Shown piece by piece: positions 17,670 to 25,859 of a stretch of 64,000 nt of DNA. Within the stretch, counting starts at the first letter, position 1; each line of letters begins with the position of its first letter. Under the pieces are notes generated by a model. The model did not search any database. It saw only the letters and a program-made list of their open reading frames with translations, and was not told where the DNA came from. The position numbers were made by a program, and so were the translations under genes. Origin of the DNA: Pseudofulvibacter geojedonensis (lineage in GTDB: Bacteria > Bacteroidota > Bacteroidia > Flavobacteriales > Flavobacteriaceae); assembly GCF_042675745.1 (NCBI RefSeq), contig NZ_JBHTJM010000008.1, positions 62,001 to 126,000 on the forward strand, given 5' to 3'.

Positions 17670-18120
17670 AAAAGTTAACGCATATACGTTAAGTGAAGTA
17701 TTGGTAGTGTTATTACTAACCAGTATCATTGCTGGTATAGCATTTTCTGTATTAGGAATGGTTCAAAAACAATTATTTTCTGTACAGAAAAACATGGATA
17801 TAAAAGCAAGTTTTCGGCAGTTAGAACAATCTTTACTAATAGATTTTAATAAATATCAGAATGTTAAGTTCAATGATTTAGAAAATAAGCTAATATGTTA
17901 TTCAGAAATAGATTCTGTAGTTTATAACTTTAACCCTAAATATGTTCAAAAAGACTTAGATACATTTTATATTTCTGGAGTTTACAAAAAAATGTTTTTT
18001 TCGGGCAAAAAAGTAAATGAAGGGCTAATTGATGCAATAAAAATAGATAGTATTGAAGCGAACCCTAACTTACAGTTGTTTATTTTTAAACAAAATGATG
18101 CTAATACCTATTTAGATTAA
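17662..18120 (+). CDS. Pseudopilin, GspJ/PilW-like
   Basis: 152 residues from a TTG at 17662 (TTG ATT AAA AAA), which gives the leader MIKKVNA. The core helix is YTLSEVLVVLLLTSIIAGIA with Glu at +5 and Ala at -1, then a soluble domain of about 120 residues. The stop overlaps the ATG of the GspF gene (TAATG). Likely a minor pseudopilin of the same system. Confidence 0.75.
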   Translation: MIKKVNAYTLSEVLVVLLLTSIIAGIAFSVLGMVQKQLFSVQKNMDIKASFRQLEQSLLIDFNKYQNVKFNDLENKLICYSEIDSVVYNFNPKYVQKDLDTFYISGVYKKMFFSGKKVNEGLIDAIKIDSIEANPNLQLFIFKQNDANTYLD

Positions 18121-19256
18121 TGGGCTTTAAAATAGAAAATACAGCAAAAAAAGCTAATAGCAAATCAAATGAAGGTTTTGATATAGATGCTATATTAAAA
18201 AAAGAAATTACTTTTTTAGGCAGTTCTTTTTCGAGTAAATTAAAAGAAGACTTTTATACAGAGTTAAGTATTTTGTTAAAGGCAGGTATAGCATTACGAG
18301 AAGCATTAGAATTATTAAAAAAAGCCCAAAAGAAAAAGCATAACGAAGAAATGCTTACAGCTATAGTAATTGATATTGTTGCAGGTAATAGTTTTTCTGA
18401 AGCGCTAAAAAAACATAAATCATTTACAGAATACGAATACTATTCTTTAAAAATAGGAGAAGAAACAGGTACACTAGCAAGGGTGTGTGAGCAACTCGGT
18501 GGTTTTTTTGGTCGAAAAAATGAGCAACAAAGAAACCTTGTAGGTGCCTTAACATACCCAATAATTATTCTGAGTACAGCTGTATTAGTGGTTGTGTTTA
18601 TGTTACAGTTTGTAGTACCAATGTTTCAAGATATATTTAAACAACAAAAAGTAGAATTGCCAATAATTACTAAAATTATTATTGATTTTTCTGAGTTTAT
18701 TAAAAACTACAACGGATTGTTATTACTGCTTGTTGTTGGTATGTTTTTAGCTAATATGTTTTTGAAAAAAAACATAAAATACAAAAAGATTAAAGATAAT
18801 GTGTTGTTGAAACTACCATATATAGGTAAGTTTGTAAAAGCTGTATATTTATCGCAATTTACCCAGGCTGTAACTTTGTTAACCTCTTCTAAAGTACCTG
18901 TAGTAAATAGTATTCAGTTAGTTAAACAAATGATCTCATTTTATCCTATTCAAATAGCTTTATCTGCAGTAGAAAATCAATTATTAAAAGGAGATAGTTT
19001 GAGTGATAGCCTAGCAAAACATAAATTGTTTGACGATAAAATGATAGCGATGGTAAAGGTGGCAGAAGAAACCAACCAGACTGAATTTATATTCGAGCGC
19101 TTAAATACTCAATATAACACTCAAGTATCTCAGCAATCTAAAAATTTATCTACAATCATAGAGCCTTTAATAATAGTCTTTGTAGGTTTTTTTGTTGGAG
19201 TAATATTGGTTGCAATGTATTTGCCAATGTTTAAGCTAAGTAGTGTTTTAGGTTAA
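18120..19256 (+). CDS. gspF: Type II secretion / type IV pilus platform protein GspF
   Basis: 378 residues. Two T2SSF domains: the first has FYTELSILLKAGIALREALE and IGEETGTLARVCEQLG, the second LSQFTQAVTLLTSSKVPVVN and VAEETNQTEFIFERL. Membrane segments lie near 140-165, 198-214 and 350-372. GspF/PilC anchors the cytoplasmic ATPase and helps extract pseudopilins from the membrane. It is the last gene of the plus-strand arm and meets the minus-strand arm tail to tail, with a 4-base overlap. Confidence 0.92.
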   Translation: MGFKIENTAKKANSKSNEGFDIDAILKKEITFLGSSFSSKLKEDFYTELSILLKAGIALREALELLKKAQKKKHNEEMLTAIVIDIVAGNSFSEALKKHKSFTEYEYYSLKIGEETGTLARVCEQLGGFFGRKNEQQRNLVGALTYPIIILSTAVLVVVFMLQFVVPMFQDIFKQQKVELPIITKIIIDFSEFIKNYNGLLLLLVVGMFLANMFLKKNIKYKKIKDNVLLKLPYIGKFVKAVYLSQFTQAVTLLTSSKVPVVNSIQLVKQMISFYPIQIALSAVENQLLKGDSLSDSLAKHKLFDDKMIAMVKVAEETNQTEFIFERLNTQYNTQVSQQSKNLSTIIEPLIIVFVGFFVGVILVAMYLPMFKLSSVLG

Positions 19257-19765
19257 TTAAAACTCTTTAAAAGAACTTTAGCCTGAAGGTAATGCTTACC
19301 TGTTCTGTAGTTTTTTTCTTTTTTAAAGTGAAAATTTATTATTTCTCCAAACTTGGTTTCTTGTTCAAGCTTATGAATTAAGGCTAAAATTTGATTATAA
19401 TCTCCTTCTAAAGTAAATTGATAGGTTTTTATAGTAACCTGGTTATTGCTACTGACGTGTGGTTCAACAAAGTCTAATACTTTTAACTGATTGCTTTTGG
19501 CATAAGCAGTAATGTTTTTTAGTAAACTATTCTGTATAGAGTTTCCACTAAGCTGATACTTGGTTAAAATAGAATCGTAATACTGTTGCTTCTTTTTTAC
19601 TAATGTAAGCTGTTTAGGGGTATTCTTAAATAGGATTTCTTGTTGTTTTAAATGAATATATTGCTCTTTTAATACTAAGGTCTTAGAAATAGCAAACTGG
19701 TAGCAAACTACAGCAGCTATAAAAATACTTATAAGTAATATAATAAGTTGCTGTTTATTCTTCAT
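19253..19765 (-). CDS. GspM/PilO-like assembly platform protein
   Basis: 170 residues: a short cytoplasmic tail, one membrane helix (QLIILLISIFIAAVVCYQF), a coiled-coil stretch (YIHLKQQEILFKNTPKQL, LVKKKQQYYDSIL), and a ferredoxin-like C-terminal domain in which YQFTLEGDYNQILALIHKLE matches the typical GspM/PilO pattern. It overlaps the upstream GspL-like gene by 11 bases, as gspL-gspM pairs often do. Confidence 0.75.
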   Translation of the reverse strand: MKNKQQLIILLISIFIAAVVCYQFAISKTLVLKEQYIHLKQQEILFKNTPKQLTLVKKKQQYYDSILTKYQLSGNSIQNSLLKNITAYAKSNQLKVLDFVEPHVSSNNQVTIKTYQFTLEGDYNQILALIHKLEQETKFGEIINFHFKKEKNYRTGKHYLQAKVLLKSFN

Positions 19766-20972
19766 GCTTCAAGTATAATTTTATAGAAAACTCAGATTTA
19801 GATTTTTTAATATCATTATAATCTAAAGTTTCAACAGTTTTTATCCATGTAGTATTCTCTAATTCTTTAATCCATTTAAAAAATAAATCACTTTTAGAAG
19901 AAACTCCAGAAATAATGATAGTATTATTTTCTATTTGTATGCTCTGATCTTTTTTAATTCTCTTTTTTAGAGGTTGATAATTTAATTCTGATAGTAAAAT
20001 ACTATTAGGAATGAGTTTTATTATTTCATTAATATAAAAAGAACTTTTAGAAGCGTTACTCTTAAGAATATCCGTTGCTAGCTTTTGAGTTTTTTGTAGT
20101 TTTTTATCTAAAGAGAGTACAGCATTTTTATTAACGGTATTTACCTGAGCGGTTTGTTGCAGCTCGTTTACTTTGTTAAAATAATGATTGAATAAAAAGA
20201 AATTAATCAATAGAGTTCCTAAAAATATTAGGAGAGCACTTTGCCATATTTTTTTAAATACAATTTGGTGTTTGAAGTCTTGAAATAACGTAAAGGTTTT
20301 TTCTTCAGAGTTAGAACTTCTATTATTAGTGCTTAAGAATGAGGTTATAGCTCCAGATAAGGATAAAACAAACTCGCTAACACTTAATAAACCGTTAATG
20401 TTATACTTTTCATTATTATCTATAGTCGTTTTTTTAATACTTATATCTGAAATTTTACTGTCTAGACTAATTTGAGCATTAGAAGTCTGTATTAAATTTA
20501 AAGATATAAAATCAGTAATTTCAGTAACTATACTATTTCCTAAAGAAAAAGAGGTTGCAAGAATATTTTTTGCTTTTAAATCATCTATTATAGAGTCTAC
20601 ATATTTTTTTCTACACAATGCTACAAAATAGATGTTGTTGTTTCCTGAAACAATTTCATAATAGAAATCTTGGGCGTTTATATTAGGAAAAGCAGCGTTA
20701 AGTATTGAGTTTTCATTTTTATTAGAAGTGGTTACTTTTTTAAACAGCACATGATTGGTGTTTATAATTAAAAAAGCGTGTTGGTTTTTAGGTAATTTAT
20801 TAGCAATTAAATCTATTGAATTAGCCTTAAATTGTAAATTTATTACTAATTCCTTTTTATGCTTGCGTAAAGAGGTAATACGGTAGGATTTATCTTCATT
20901 ATTATCAGAAGACGCTTCAATCCCATAAAACCGATTTCCAAACAGCAAATATGTAGCTAATTTTTGTAGCAT
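19755..20972 (-). CDS. GspL-like (PilM-PilN fusion-like) platform protein
   Basis: 405 residues. The N-terminal 230 residues are cytoplasmic and may be a reduced actin-like PilM/GspL domain. A membrane helix (IWQSALLIFLGTLLINFFLF, about 240-260), a coiled coil and a PilN-type ferredoxin-like domain follow (LIPNSILLSELNY, IIISGVSSKSDLFFKWIKEL). This order is that of GspL. It couples the ATPase to the periplasmic parts. Its start overlaps the stop of the secretin gene. Confidence 0.75.
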   Translation of the reverse strand: MLQKLATYLLFGNRFYGIEASSDNNEDKSYRITSLRKHKKELVINLQFKANSIDLIANKLPKNQHAFLIINTNHVLFKKVTTSNKNENSILNAAFPNINAQDFYYEIVSGNNNIYFVALCRKKYVDSIIDDLKAKNILATSFSLGNSIVTEITDFISLNLIQTSNAQISLDSKISDISIKKTTIDNNEKYNINGLLSVSEFVLSLSGAITSFLSTNNRSSNSEEKTFTLFQDFKHQIVFKKIWQSALLIFLGTLLINFFLFNHYFNKVNELQQTAQVNTVNKNAVLSLDKKLQKTQKLATDILKSNASKSSFYINEIIKLIPNSILLSELNYQPLKKRIKKDQSIQIENNTIIISGVSSKSDLFFKWIKELENTTWIKTVETLDYNDIKKSKSEFSIKLYLKHEE

Positions 20973-23137
20973 TAATATATTACAGTTGGTTTAATTAATA
21001 CCGCTAATTTACTTTTAGAAGCTTCTCTTTTTCTAGAGCTGAATAACCATTTAATTACAGGTATTTTTGATAGAAAAGGAACTCCAGTCCCAGAGTTTCT
21101 TTTAATTTGTTCTTCTAATCCACCTAGAATTATTATATCTTGATCTTGTGCTCTAATTGAAGAGTTAAAAGCTCTAGAATTGATATCAGGTGGAGCATCT
21201 ACAGCTATTCTATTTCCAAAGCTAGATTGTATAACATCTATACTTAAAGTAACATTTCCATTTCCAGAAACATAAGGTTTTATAGTTAAACCTAACTCAG
21301 CACTAATTTGATGGTAATTTGTGAATTCTGATGTTTGTGGATTGTCTGTTCCATAAATATTTCGCTGTGTAACTGTATAATAAGTTTGCTGGCCACTAGA
21401 AAAAGTAGCACTATGCCCGTTTAAAGTAGATAATTTAGGTGTTGACTTAATTTTTATATCGCCATTAGTTTCCATTGCTTTTATCGTTGCAAAGAAATTA
21501 GGAACAACCTTCCCTAAGTTAAAAGTGCCAAAGCCCTTAAAACCTCCTATAATATTATTAATAGTCTGTGCTCCTAGTGTTAAATCAGTTGTTGGATAAA
21601 TACCCCCTTTAGTTGTTACTGGAGCATCACCAATACCCCAGGTAACACCTGTCTCTATAGTAGCATTTTTACTTACTTCAATAAACATTACTTCTATTAA
21701 AACTAGGGGAATGGGTTTGTCTATTTTATGAATAAATTCTTTAAAACGTTGAATGTTTTCTTGAGTACCACTAACATATATACTATTTAATTCTGTATCA
21801 ATATTAAATTCAATGCCATTTTTAACTTCATCTGGAATAATACCGACTATATTGTTTTTTTGAGAACCATTATTATAATTTCTACTAGAAGAATTATTGT
21901 TTTGCTGCTGTTGACCTCTGTTTATGTTGTTAAACTGATTGTAAGAGTAGTTATTATTAGAGTTAGAAAAACCACTATTTCCTCCATGAAAATTATTATT
22001 AAAACTACTATTTCCGATAGCACTGTCATCTAATAAAGCAACGGAACGATGCATCAAATGAATAATCTCAACTTGACGTACACTTAATTGATTTGCAGTT
22101 CCAAAGAAGTAAATGTTATTCTCTTTTTTATAAGTGAAGCTTTTACTGTTTGAATTGGATTTTCCACTACCAGATTGAGAATCGCTTTTTCCTATAGCAG
22201 AATATTTGCTTTGTGGTTCGAATATTTTGTTTAGTAAATAGTCAAAATTAATCGATTTTGCTTTTAAAGTAGCAACTCCAGCATCATCTAAAGGAGTAGC
22301 GGTAAAAACATCTATTTTTAATTCGTTTCCTATATCATGAATGATATCTGCTATAGGAGTATTAGCAAAGTCTACGTCTAAAATTTTATTTTCATAATCT
22401 AATACTTTAAAATAAAAATTAGATTTACGTCTTCTTTTTGGTCTAGTAGTAGCTTGGTTATTTTGAGATGAATTGTTGCTAGTTATGCTAGTTGTTTCGT
22501 TATCCTCAAAAAGAAAAAAGTTGTCTTTGGTTTTTTCTACATATAAATTATTAGCAAAAGCTAATTTATCCATAGCAGCTTCAAAAGGTGTATCTTTAAT
22601 ATAAGCCGTTAAATTCTTATTTTCTAAACCTGGAGAAAAAACTAAATTCTTTCCAGAAATATCCATTATTCGTTTAAAAACATCGTATAGTTTGTCTCCT
22701 TTAGCGTCTATAGATAATAGATTGCTATTTGGGTTGTAGTTTACAGGTATTATTTTTTCTAAAGGCGCCTCAACTGGTTTGTGGTGTTTTTTAATTGATA
22801 ATATATTACCCGTAAAATCAATATTTAAGTCATATTCTTTACATAAAAAAACAAGCAAATCACTCACCGTAACATTAGAGAAGTTGTTTGCTAAAGTAAT
22901 GTTGTTTAATTCAGGAGAAACATTAATGTTTATTTTATGAATATTAGAAACAGCTAATAAAAAAATTGGAAGTGTTATATTATTAACGCTAATTTCTGTT
23001 TTTACATTTTCGGTTAAACCAAGATTATCTACAGATAGTGCTGTTAGTTGGTTTTTTATGTTTTCTATTCTAGAATCATTTTGCTGTGCTAAGCAAAAAC
23101 AGGTTGATAATAGAAATATAAGTAGGATTTTTTTCAT
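20972..23137 (-). CDS. gspD: Secretin, GspD/PilQ-like outer-membrane channel
   Basis: 721 residues with signal peptide MKKILLIFLLSTCFCLAQQ. Several N-type domains follow: an STN-like one (about 45-115), then repeats near 135-215 and 245-310. A low-complexity Asn/Gln/Ser/Gly stretch occupies about 375-425. An N3-like part (FNIDTELNSIYVSGTQENIQ) leads to the secretin barrel, with VLIEVMFIEV, LNGHSATFSSGQQTYY, and the closing GVPFLSKIPVIKWLFSSR and LAVLIKPTVIY. It forms the multimeric gate of the system. The Asn-rich insertion is unusual. Confidence 0.92.
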   Translation of the reverse strand: MKKILLIFLLSTCFCLAQQNDSRIENIKNQLTALSVDNLGLTENVKTEISVNNITLPIFLLAVSNIHKININVSPELNNITLANNFSNVTVSDLLVFLCKEYDLNIDFTGNILSIKKHHKPVEAPLEKIIPVNYNPNSNLLSIDAKGDKLYDVFKRIMDISGKNLVFSPGLENKNLTAYIKDTPFEAAMDKLAFANNLYVEKTKDNFFLFEDNETTSITSNNSSQNNQATTRPKRRRKSNFYFKVLDYENKILDVDFANTPIADIIHDIGNELKIDVFTATPLDDAGVATLKAKSINFDYLLNKIFEPQSKYSAIGKSDSQSGSGKSNSNSKSFTYKKENNIYFFGTANQLSVRQVEIIHLMHRSVALLDDSAIGNSSFNNNFHGGNSGFSNSNNNYSYNQFNNINRGQQQQNNNSSSRNYNNGSQKNNIVGIIPDEVKNGIEFNIDTELNSIYVSGTQENIQRFKEFIHKIDKPIPLVLIEVMFIEVSKNATIETGVTWGIGDAPVTTKGGIYPTTDLTLGAQTINNIIGGFKGFGTFNLGKVVPNFFATIKAMETNGDIKIKSTPKLSTLNGHSATFSSGQQTYYTVTQRNIYGTDNPQTSEFTNYHQISAELGLTIKPYVSGNGNVTLSIDVIQSSFGNRIAVDAPPDINSRAFNSSIRAQDQDIIILGGLEEQIKRNSGTGVPFLSKIPVIKWLFSSRKREASKSKLAVLIKPTVIY

Positions 23138-23152
23138 TTTATATAAATAATA

Positions 23153-24553
23153 CTAATCCATTAATAAAGAATAGACTTCTTCAATAGATGTTGTACCGCT
23201 TTTAATTAATTGTATAGCGTTATTTTTTAGTGATATAATATTTTCGGTTGCAAGATAATCATCAATTTCTAAATCATTATTTTTTATATGAGGTATTAAC
23301 TCTTTTTTTATCGGAACTATTTCGTAAATAGCTTTTCTACCTTGATAGCCGGTATGATGACATTTATTACAGCCTTTTGGTATATAATGAGAGGTTAAAT
23401 CTTTTGGAATGTTAAAACTCTCTGGGAAATGTTTACTTAAGGTAATTTCTTCTATTTTACAATTATCACATAATTTTCTCACTAACCTTTGAGCTACACT
23501 AATGTTTAAAGTACTAGCTATTAAAAAAGGAGGAATTCCCATGTCAATTAACCTAGAAATAGTAGCCCAGGCAGAATTGGTATGAATGGTAGATAATACT
23601 AAATGTCCAGTTAAAGCTGCTCTTATTGCCATATTAGCAGTTTTAGCATCTCTTATTTCACCTACCATAATAATATCAGGATCTTGTCTTAAAAAAGTAC
23701 GAAGGGTACTTGAAAAATCAAGGCCTATATTTTCTTTTAATTGAACTTGATTTATTCCTTCTAACGTATATTCTATAGGATCTTCTATTGTTAAAATATT
23801 AGTTTTATCGTCGTTCAATAATTTTAAGGTAGCATATAAAGTGGTTGTTTTACCAGAACCAGTAGGTCCAGATATTAATACAATACCATTAGGTTTTTTA
23901 GTACCTTCTTTATAAGTGCTTAGTTCAGCATCGGTAAAACCAAGTTTTTCTAAACTAATATTATTGGTATCTTTACTTAAGATACGAAGTACTATTTTTT
24001 CACCATATAAAGTAGGTAAGGAAGATACTCTAATATCAAATTCTTCATTACCATTATTCATAGTGATTCTTCCATCCTGTGGTAGTCTTTTTTCAGAGAT
24101 ATCTAGAGAAGCCTTAATTTTTAACTTATTTACAATTATTGGGTATTCTTCTAAACTAATAATATAGTGCTCTTTTAATTTACCATCAATCCTTAGTCTA
24201 ACCCTACACTTATTTTCATAAGGCTCAAAATGAATGTCGCTACTACCTATTTCTTTAGCACTAATTAATATTTTCTCTAAAAAATCATTACTATAGTGTA
24301 GTTCTTCGCAAATGCTTGATTTTCTGTAAGTAGATGCTAATAAAAACTGTATTTGTTCTTCTGTCTCTTCAATTAATTTAATATTCTGATTAAATAATAT
24401 TTGAAGTTCTTGCTGTAATGAATAAGATGTATTCACTGATTTAAAATGTATGGTATTGTCTTCAAGTGCAACAGGAATAATACCATAATGATACGCTTGA
24501 TCTGCTGTAATCAATTGTGTTATAGAAGTAGCTAAAGTATGGTTATTTTCCAA
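23153..24553 (-). CDS. gspE: Type II secretion / pilus assembly ATPase GspE
   Basis: 466 residues. An N-terminal domain of GspE/PilB type is followed by the ATPase: Walker A GPTGSGKTT (229-237), Asp box around SLEKLGF, Walker B DPDIIMVGEIRD (291-302) and His box TGHLVLSTIHTNSA (315-328). A four-Cys zinc motif (C362, C365, C395, C398) marks assembly-type ATPases such as GspE/PilB and is absent from retraction ATPases (PilT). No second ATPase is present in the locus, which speaks for secretion rather than twitching. Confidence 0.95.
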   Translation of the reverse strand: MENNHTLATSITQLITADQAYHYGIIPVALEDNTIHFKSVNTSYSLQQELQILFNQNIKLIEETEEQIQFLLASTYRKSSICEELHYSNDFLEKILISAKEIGSSDIHFEPYENKCRVRLRIDGKLKEHYIISLEEYPIIVNKLKIKASLDISEKRLPQDGRITMNNGNEEFDIRVSSLPTLYGEKIVLRILSKDTNNISLEKLGFTDAELSTYKEGTKKPNGIVLISGPTGSGKTTTLYATLKLLNDDKTNILTIEDPIEYTLEGINQVQLKENIGLDFSSTLRTFLRQDPDIIMVGEIRDAKTANMAIRAALTGHLVLSTIHTNSAWATISRLIDMGIPPFLIASTLNISVAQRLVRKLCDNCKIEEITLSKHFPESFNIPKDLTSHYIPKGCNKCHHTGYQGRKAIYEIVPIKKELIPHIKNNDLEIDDYLATENIISLKNNAIQLIKSGTTSIEEVYSLLMD

Positions 24554-24557
24554 AACG

Positions 24558-25037
24558 TTATAAACTGTATAAATTAGTTATTAAGCCTGACCAATATGCA
24601 ATATAGGAAATAGCAAAGAATAAACTCATATATCCAGCTAGTGGCACTGTTTTTTCTTTATTTCCTTTTGATGAAATTAAATGTAACAATAGAGAAAACA
24701 AAAGCGAAGAAACAAACAATGTAATAAACGAAACCAATGAAAATGTACATGTTAAAGCTATAAACAATAAAATGTCTCCTAAGCCAATAGCTTCTTTAAT
24801 ATGAATTTTCATTTTAAATTTTGAATATAAAAACAAGATTAATAAAAGAATAAGCACAAAAATTCCATTAAGTAAAATAGAGAATAAAAATAATTCTATA
24901 GATGTTTCTAAAACATACAAAGTTCCACAAACAATACTAATCAGTGGAAATAAAAACCACCATACTAGTCTTTCTTTTGTGTCTTGATAGAGAACTAATA
25001 AAAAGATAAGAATTAGAACTATTTTTAAAAAGAGCAT
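24558..25037 (-). CDS. Prepilin peptidase (A24 family, short form)
   Basis: 159 residues, six hydrophobic segments. The two catalytic Asp of aspartic prepilin peptidases are visible: D19 in LYQDTKERLVWW and D88 in the GLGD motif (85-88). The N-terminal methyltransferase domain with its four Cys found in PilD/GspO is absent, so it should cleave leaders but not N-methylate. It is 4 bases from gspE on one side and 5 from the pseudopilin gene on the other. Confidence 0.85.
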   Translation of the reverse strand: MLFLKIVLILIFLLVLYQDTKERLVWWFLFPLISIVCGTLYVLETSIELFLFSILLNGIFVLILLLILFLYSKFKMKIHIKEAIGLGDILLFIALTCTFSLVSFITLFVSSLLFSLLLHLISSKGNKEKTVPLAGYMSLFFAISYIAYWSGLITNLYSL

Positions 25038-25042
25038 GAATA

Positions 25043-25447
25043 TTAATCCTTTACCGTTTGTTTAGGTTTTCCTGATTCATCAATAATCCATACATTGAAA
25101 ACGCCATTGCCGTTAAAGTCTGTTATTGCAGTAGCTTGAGCTTTAAATGTGTTGTTGTCAGCACTTATAATTTCATATGTATAATTAGCGGTCCCGTTTT
25201 CTGATACTGTTTTAGGTGCTATATAATCAATCTCGTTTAAGTCACGAGAATATTTTGAATACATATATCTATGAGTTGTTTGGGAACTATATATTTGTTT
25301 TAACTGTAATTGAGCCTCTAAACTTTTGGCTTTGGCTATTAATGGCATCAAATTAGGTAATGCTAATAATAAAAGGATACCAATTATTGCAAGTACAACA
25401 AGTATTTCTTGAAGATTAAATGAATTAAGTTTTTTATTTAATTTCAT
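25043..25447 (-). CDS. Major pseudopilin, GspG-like
   Basis: 134 residues. Leader MKLNKKLNS then FNLQEILVVLAIIGILLLLA with Glu at +5, the standard pilin core helix, but Ser instead of Gly before the cleavage site. The C-terminal part has YEIISADNNTFKAQATA and DFNGNGVFNVWIIDESG, like the Ca-binding-loop end of GspG. First gene of the minus-strand arm, with a good promoter directly in front. Confidence 0.85.
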   Translation of the reverse strand: MKLNKKLNSFNLQEILVVLAIIGILLLLALPNLMPLIAKAKSLEAQLQLKQIYSSQTTHRYMYSKYSRDLNEIDYIAPKTVSENGTANYTYEIISADNNTFKAQATAITDFNGNGVFNVWIIDESGKPKQTVKD

Positions 25448-25451
25448 ACGT

Positions 25452-25482
25452 CAAATATATAAGTTCTATTGCATTAATTCAA
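25452..25482 (-). promoter_or_regulatory. Promoter of minus-strand T2SS arm
   Basis: On the minus strand TTG (25480-25482) as -33 box, a 20-base spacer and TATATTTG (25452-25459) as -7 box. The -7 box ends only 4 bases before the ATG at 25447, so the transcript would be leaderless or nearly so. Confidence 0.6.
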
Positions 25483-25610
25483 CAGTAGGGTAAAATTACT
25501 AATCATAAATACTATTTCTATTCTCGTTAGTAATTTTATTTGTTTTAAGATTTTGAAGTAAGGGAAATAAAAAAGCAACTTCTGTCAACTATAATGTCAA
25601 CTAAAAAGCA

Positions 25611-25637
25611 AAAGCCCAGTAAACACTGAGCTTTTTG
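25611..25637 (-). terminator. Terminator after tRNA-Ser
   Basis: Read on the minus strand, AAGCTCAGT / ACTGGGCTT form a hairpin followed by a T-rich run, 10 bases downstream of the tRNA 3' end. Confidence 0.65.
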
Positions 25638-25647
25638 GTTTGTTAAG

Positions 25648-25732
25648 CGGAGAAAGAGGGATTCGAACCCCCGGTCCTGTTACAGACAACAGTTTTCAAG
25701 ACTGCCGCATTCGACCACTCTGCCATTTCTCC
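25648..25732 (-). tRNA. tRNA-Ser (anticodon UGA)
   Basis: 85 bases on the minus strand. Acceptor GGAGAAA pairs with TTTCTCC; the anticodon loop reads CTTGAAA (anticodon TGA); a long variable arm marks a class II tRNA; the T arm is GGGGGTTCGAATCCCTC. The CCA end is not encoded. Confidence 0.95.
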
Positions 25733-25767
25733 TGAGTGTCTCATCAGCTATTTGCTGATTGCGAGTG

Positions 25768-25775
25768 CAAATATA
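25768..25775 (-). promoter_or_regulatory. -7 box of tRNA-Ser
   Basis: TATATTTG on the minus strand, 35 bases upstream of the tRNA 5' end. The leader between them contains the small palindrome ATCAGC-AAATA-GCTGAT. Confidence 0.6.
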
Positions 25776-25776
25776 G

Positions 25777-25808
25777 AAACCTTTTTCTATTAGAAAAAGG
25801 TTTTTTTC
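25777..25808 (+). terminator. Orphan terminator-like palindrome
   Basis: AAACCTTTTTCTA (25777-25789) and TAGAAAAAGGTTT (25791-25803) are exact inverted copies followed by a T run on the plus strand. No plus-strand gene precedes it; it lies in the spacer between the tRNA promoter and the TSUP gene promoter. Confidence 0.45.
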
Positions 25809-25821
25809 GTTTTTTTACAGC

Positions 25822-25829
25822 TATTTTTG
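25822..25829 (+). promoter_or_regulatory. -7 box of TSUP permease gene
   Basis: TATTTTTG matches TAnnTTTG. It overlaps the TTG at 25827, so that codon cannot be the start; the GTG at 25860 is the better start. Confidence 0.6.
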
Positions 25830-25859
25830 CAACTTGTTTATTATCAGATTTTAACAAAA

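Noticed and set aside
14540..25447. Twitching type IV pilus as the sole identity of the secretion locus
   Set aside because: No PilT-type retraction ATPase is present and the minor pseudopilins match the GspI/J/K order better; kept as T2SS-like with the pilus alternative noted.
25827..25859. TTG start for the TSUP gene
   Set aside because: The TTG lies inside the -7 box TATTTTTG; the GTG at 25860 starts the conserved membrane part.
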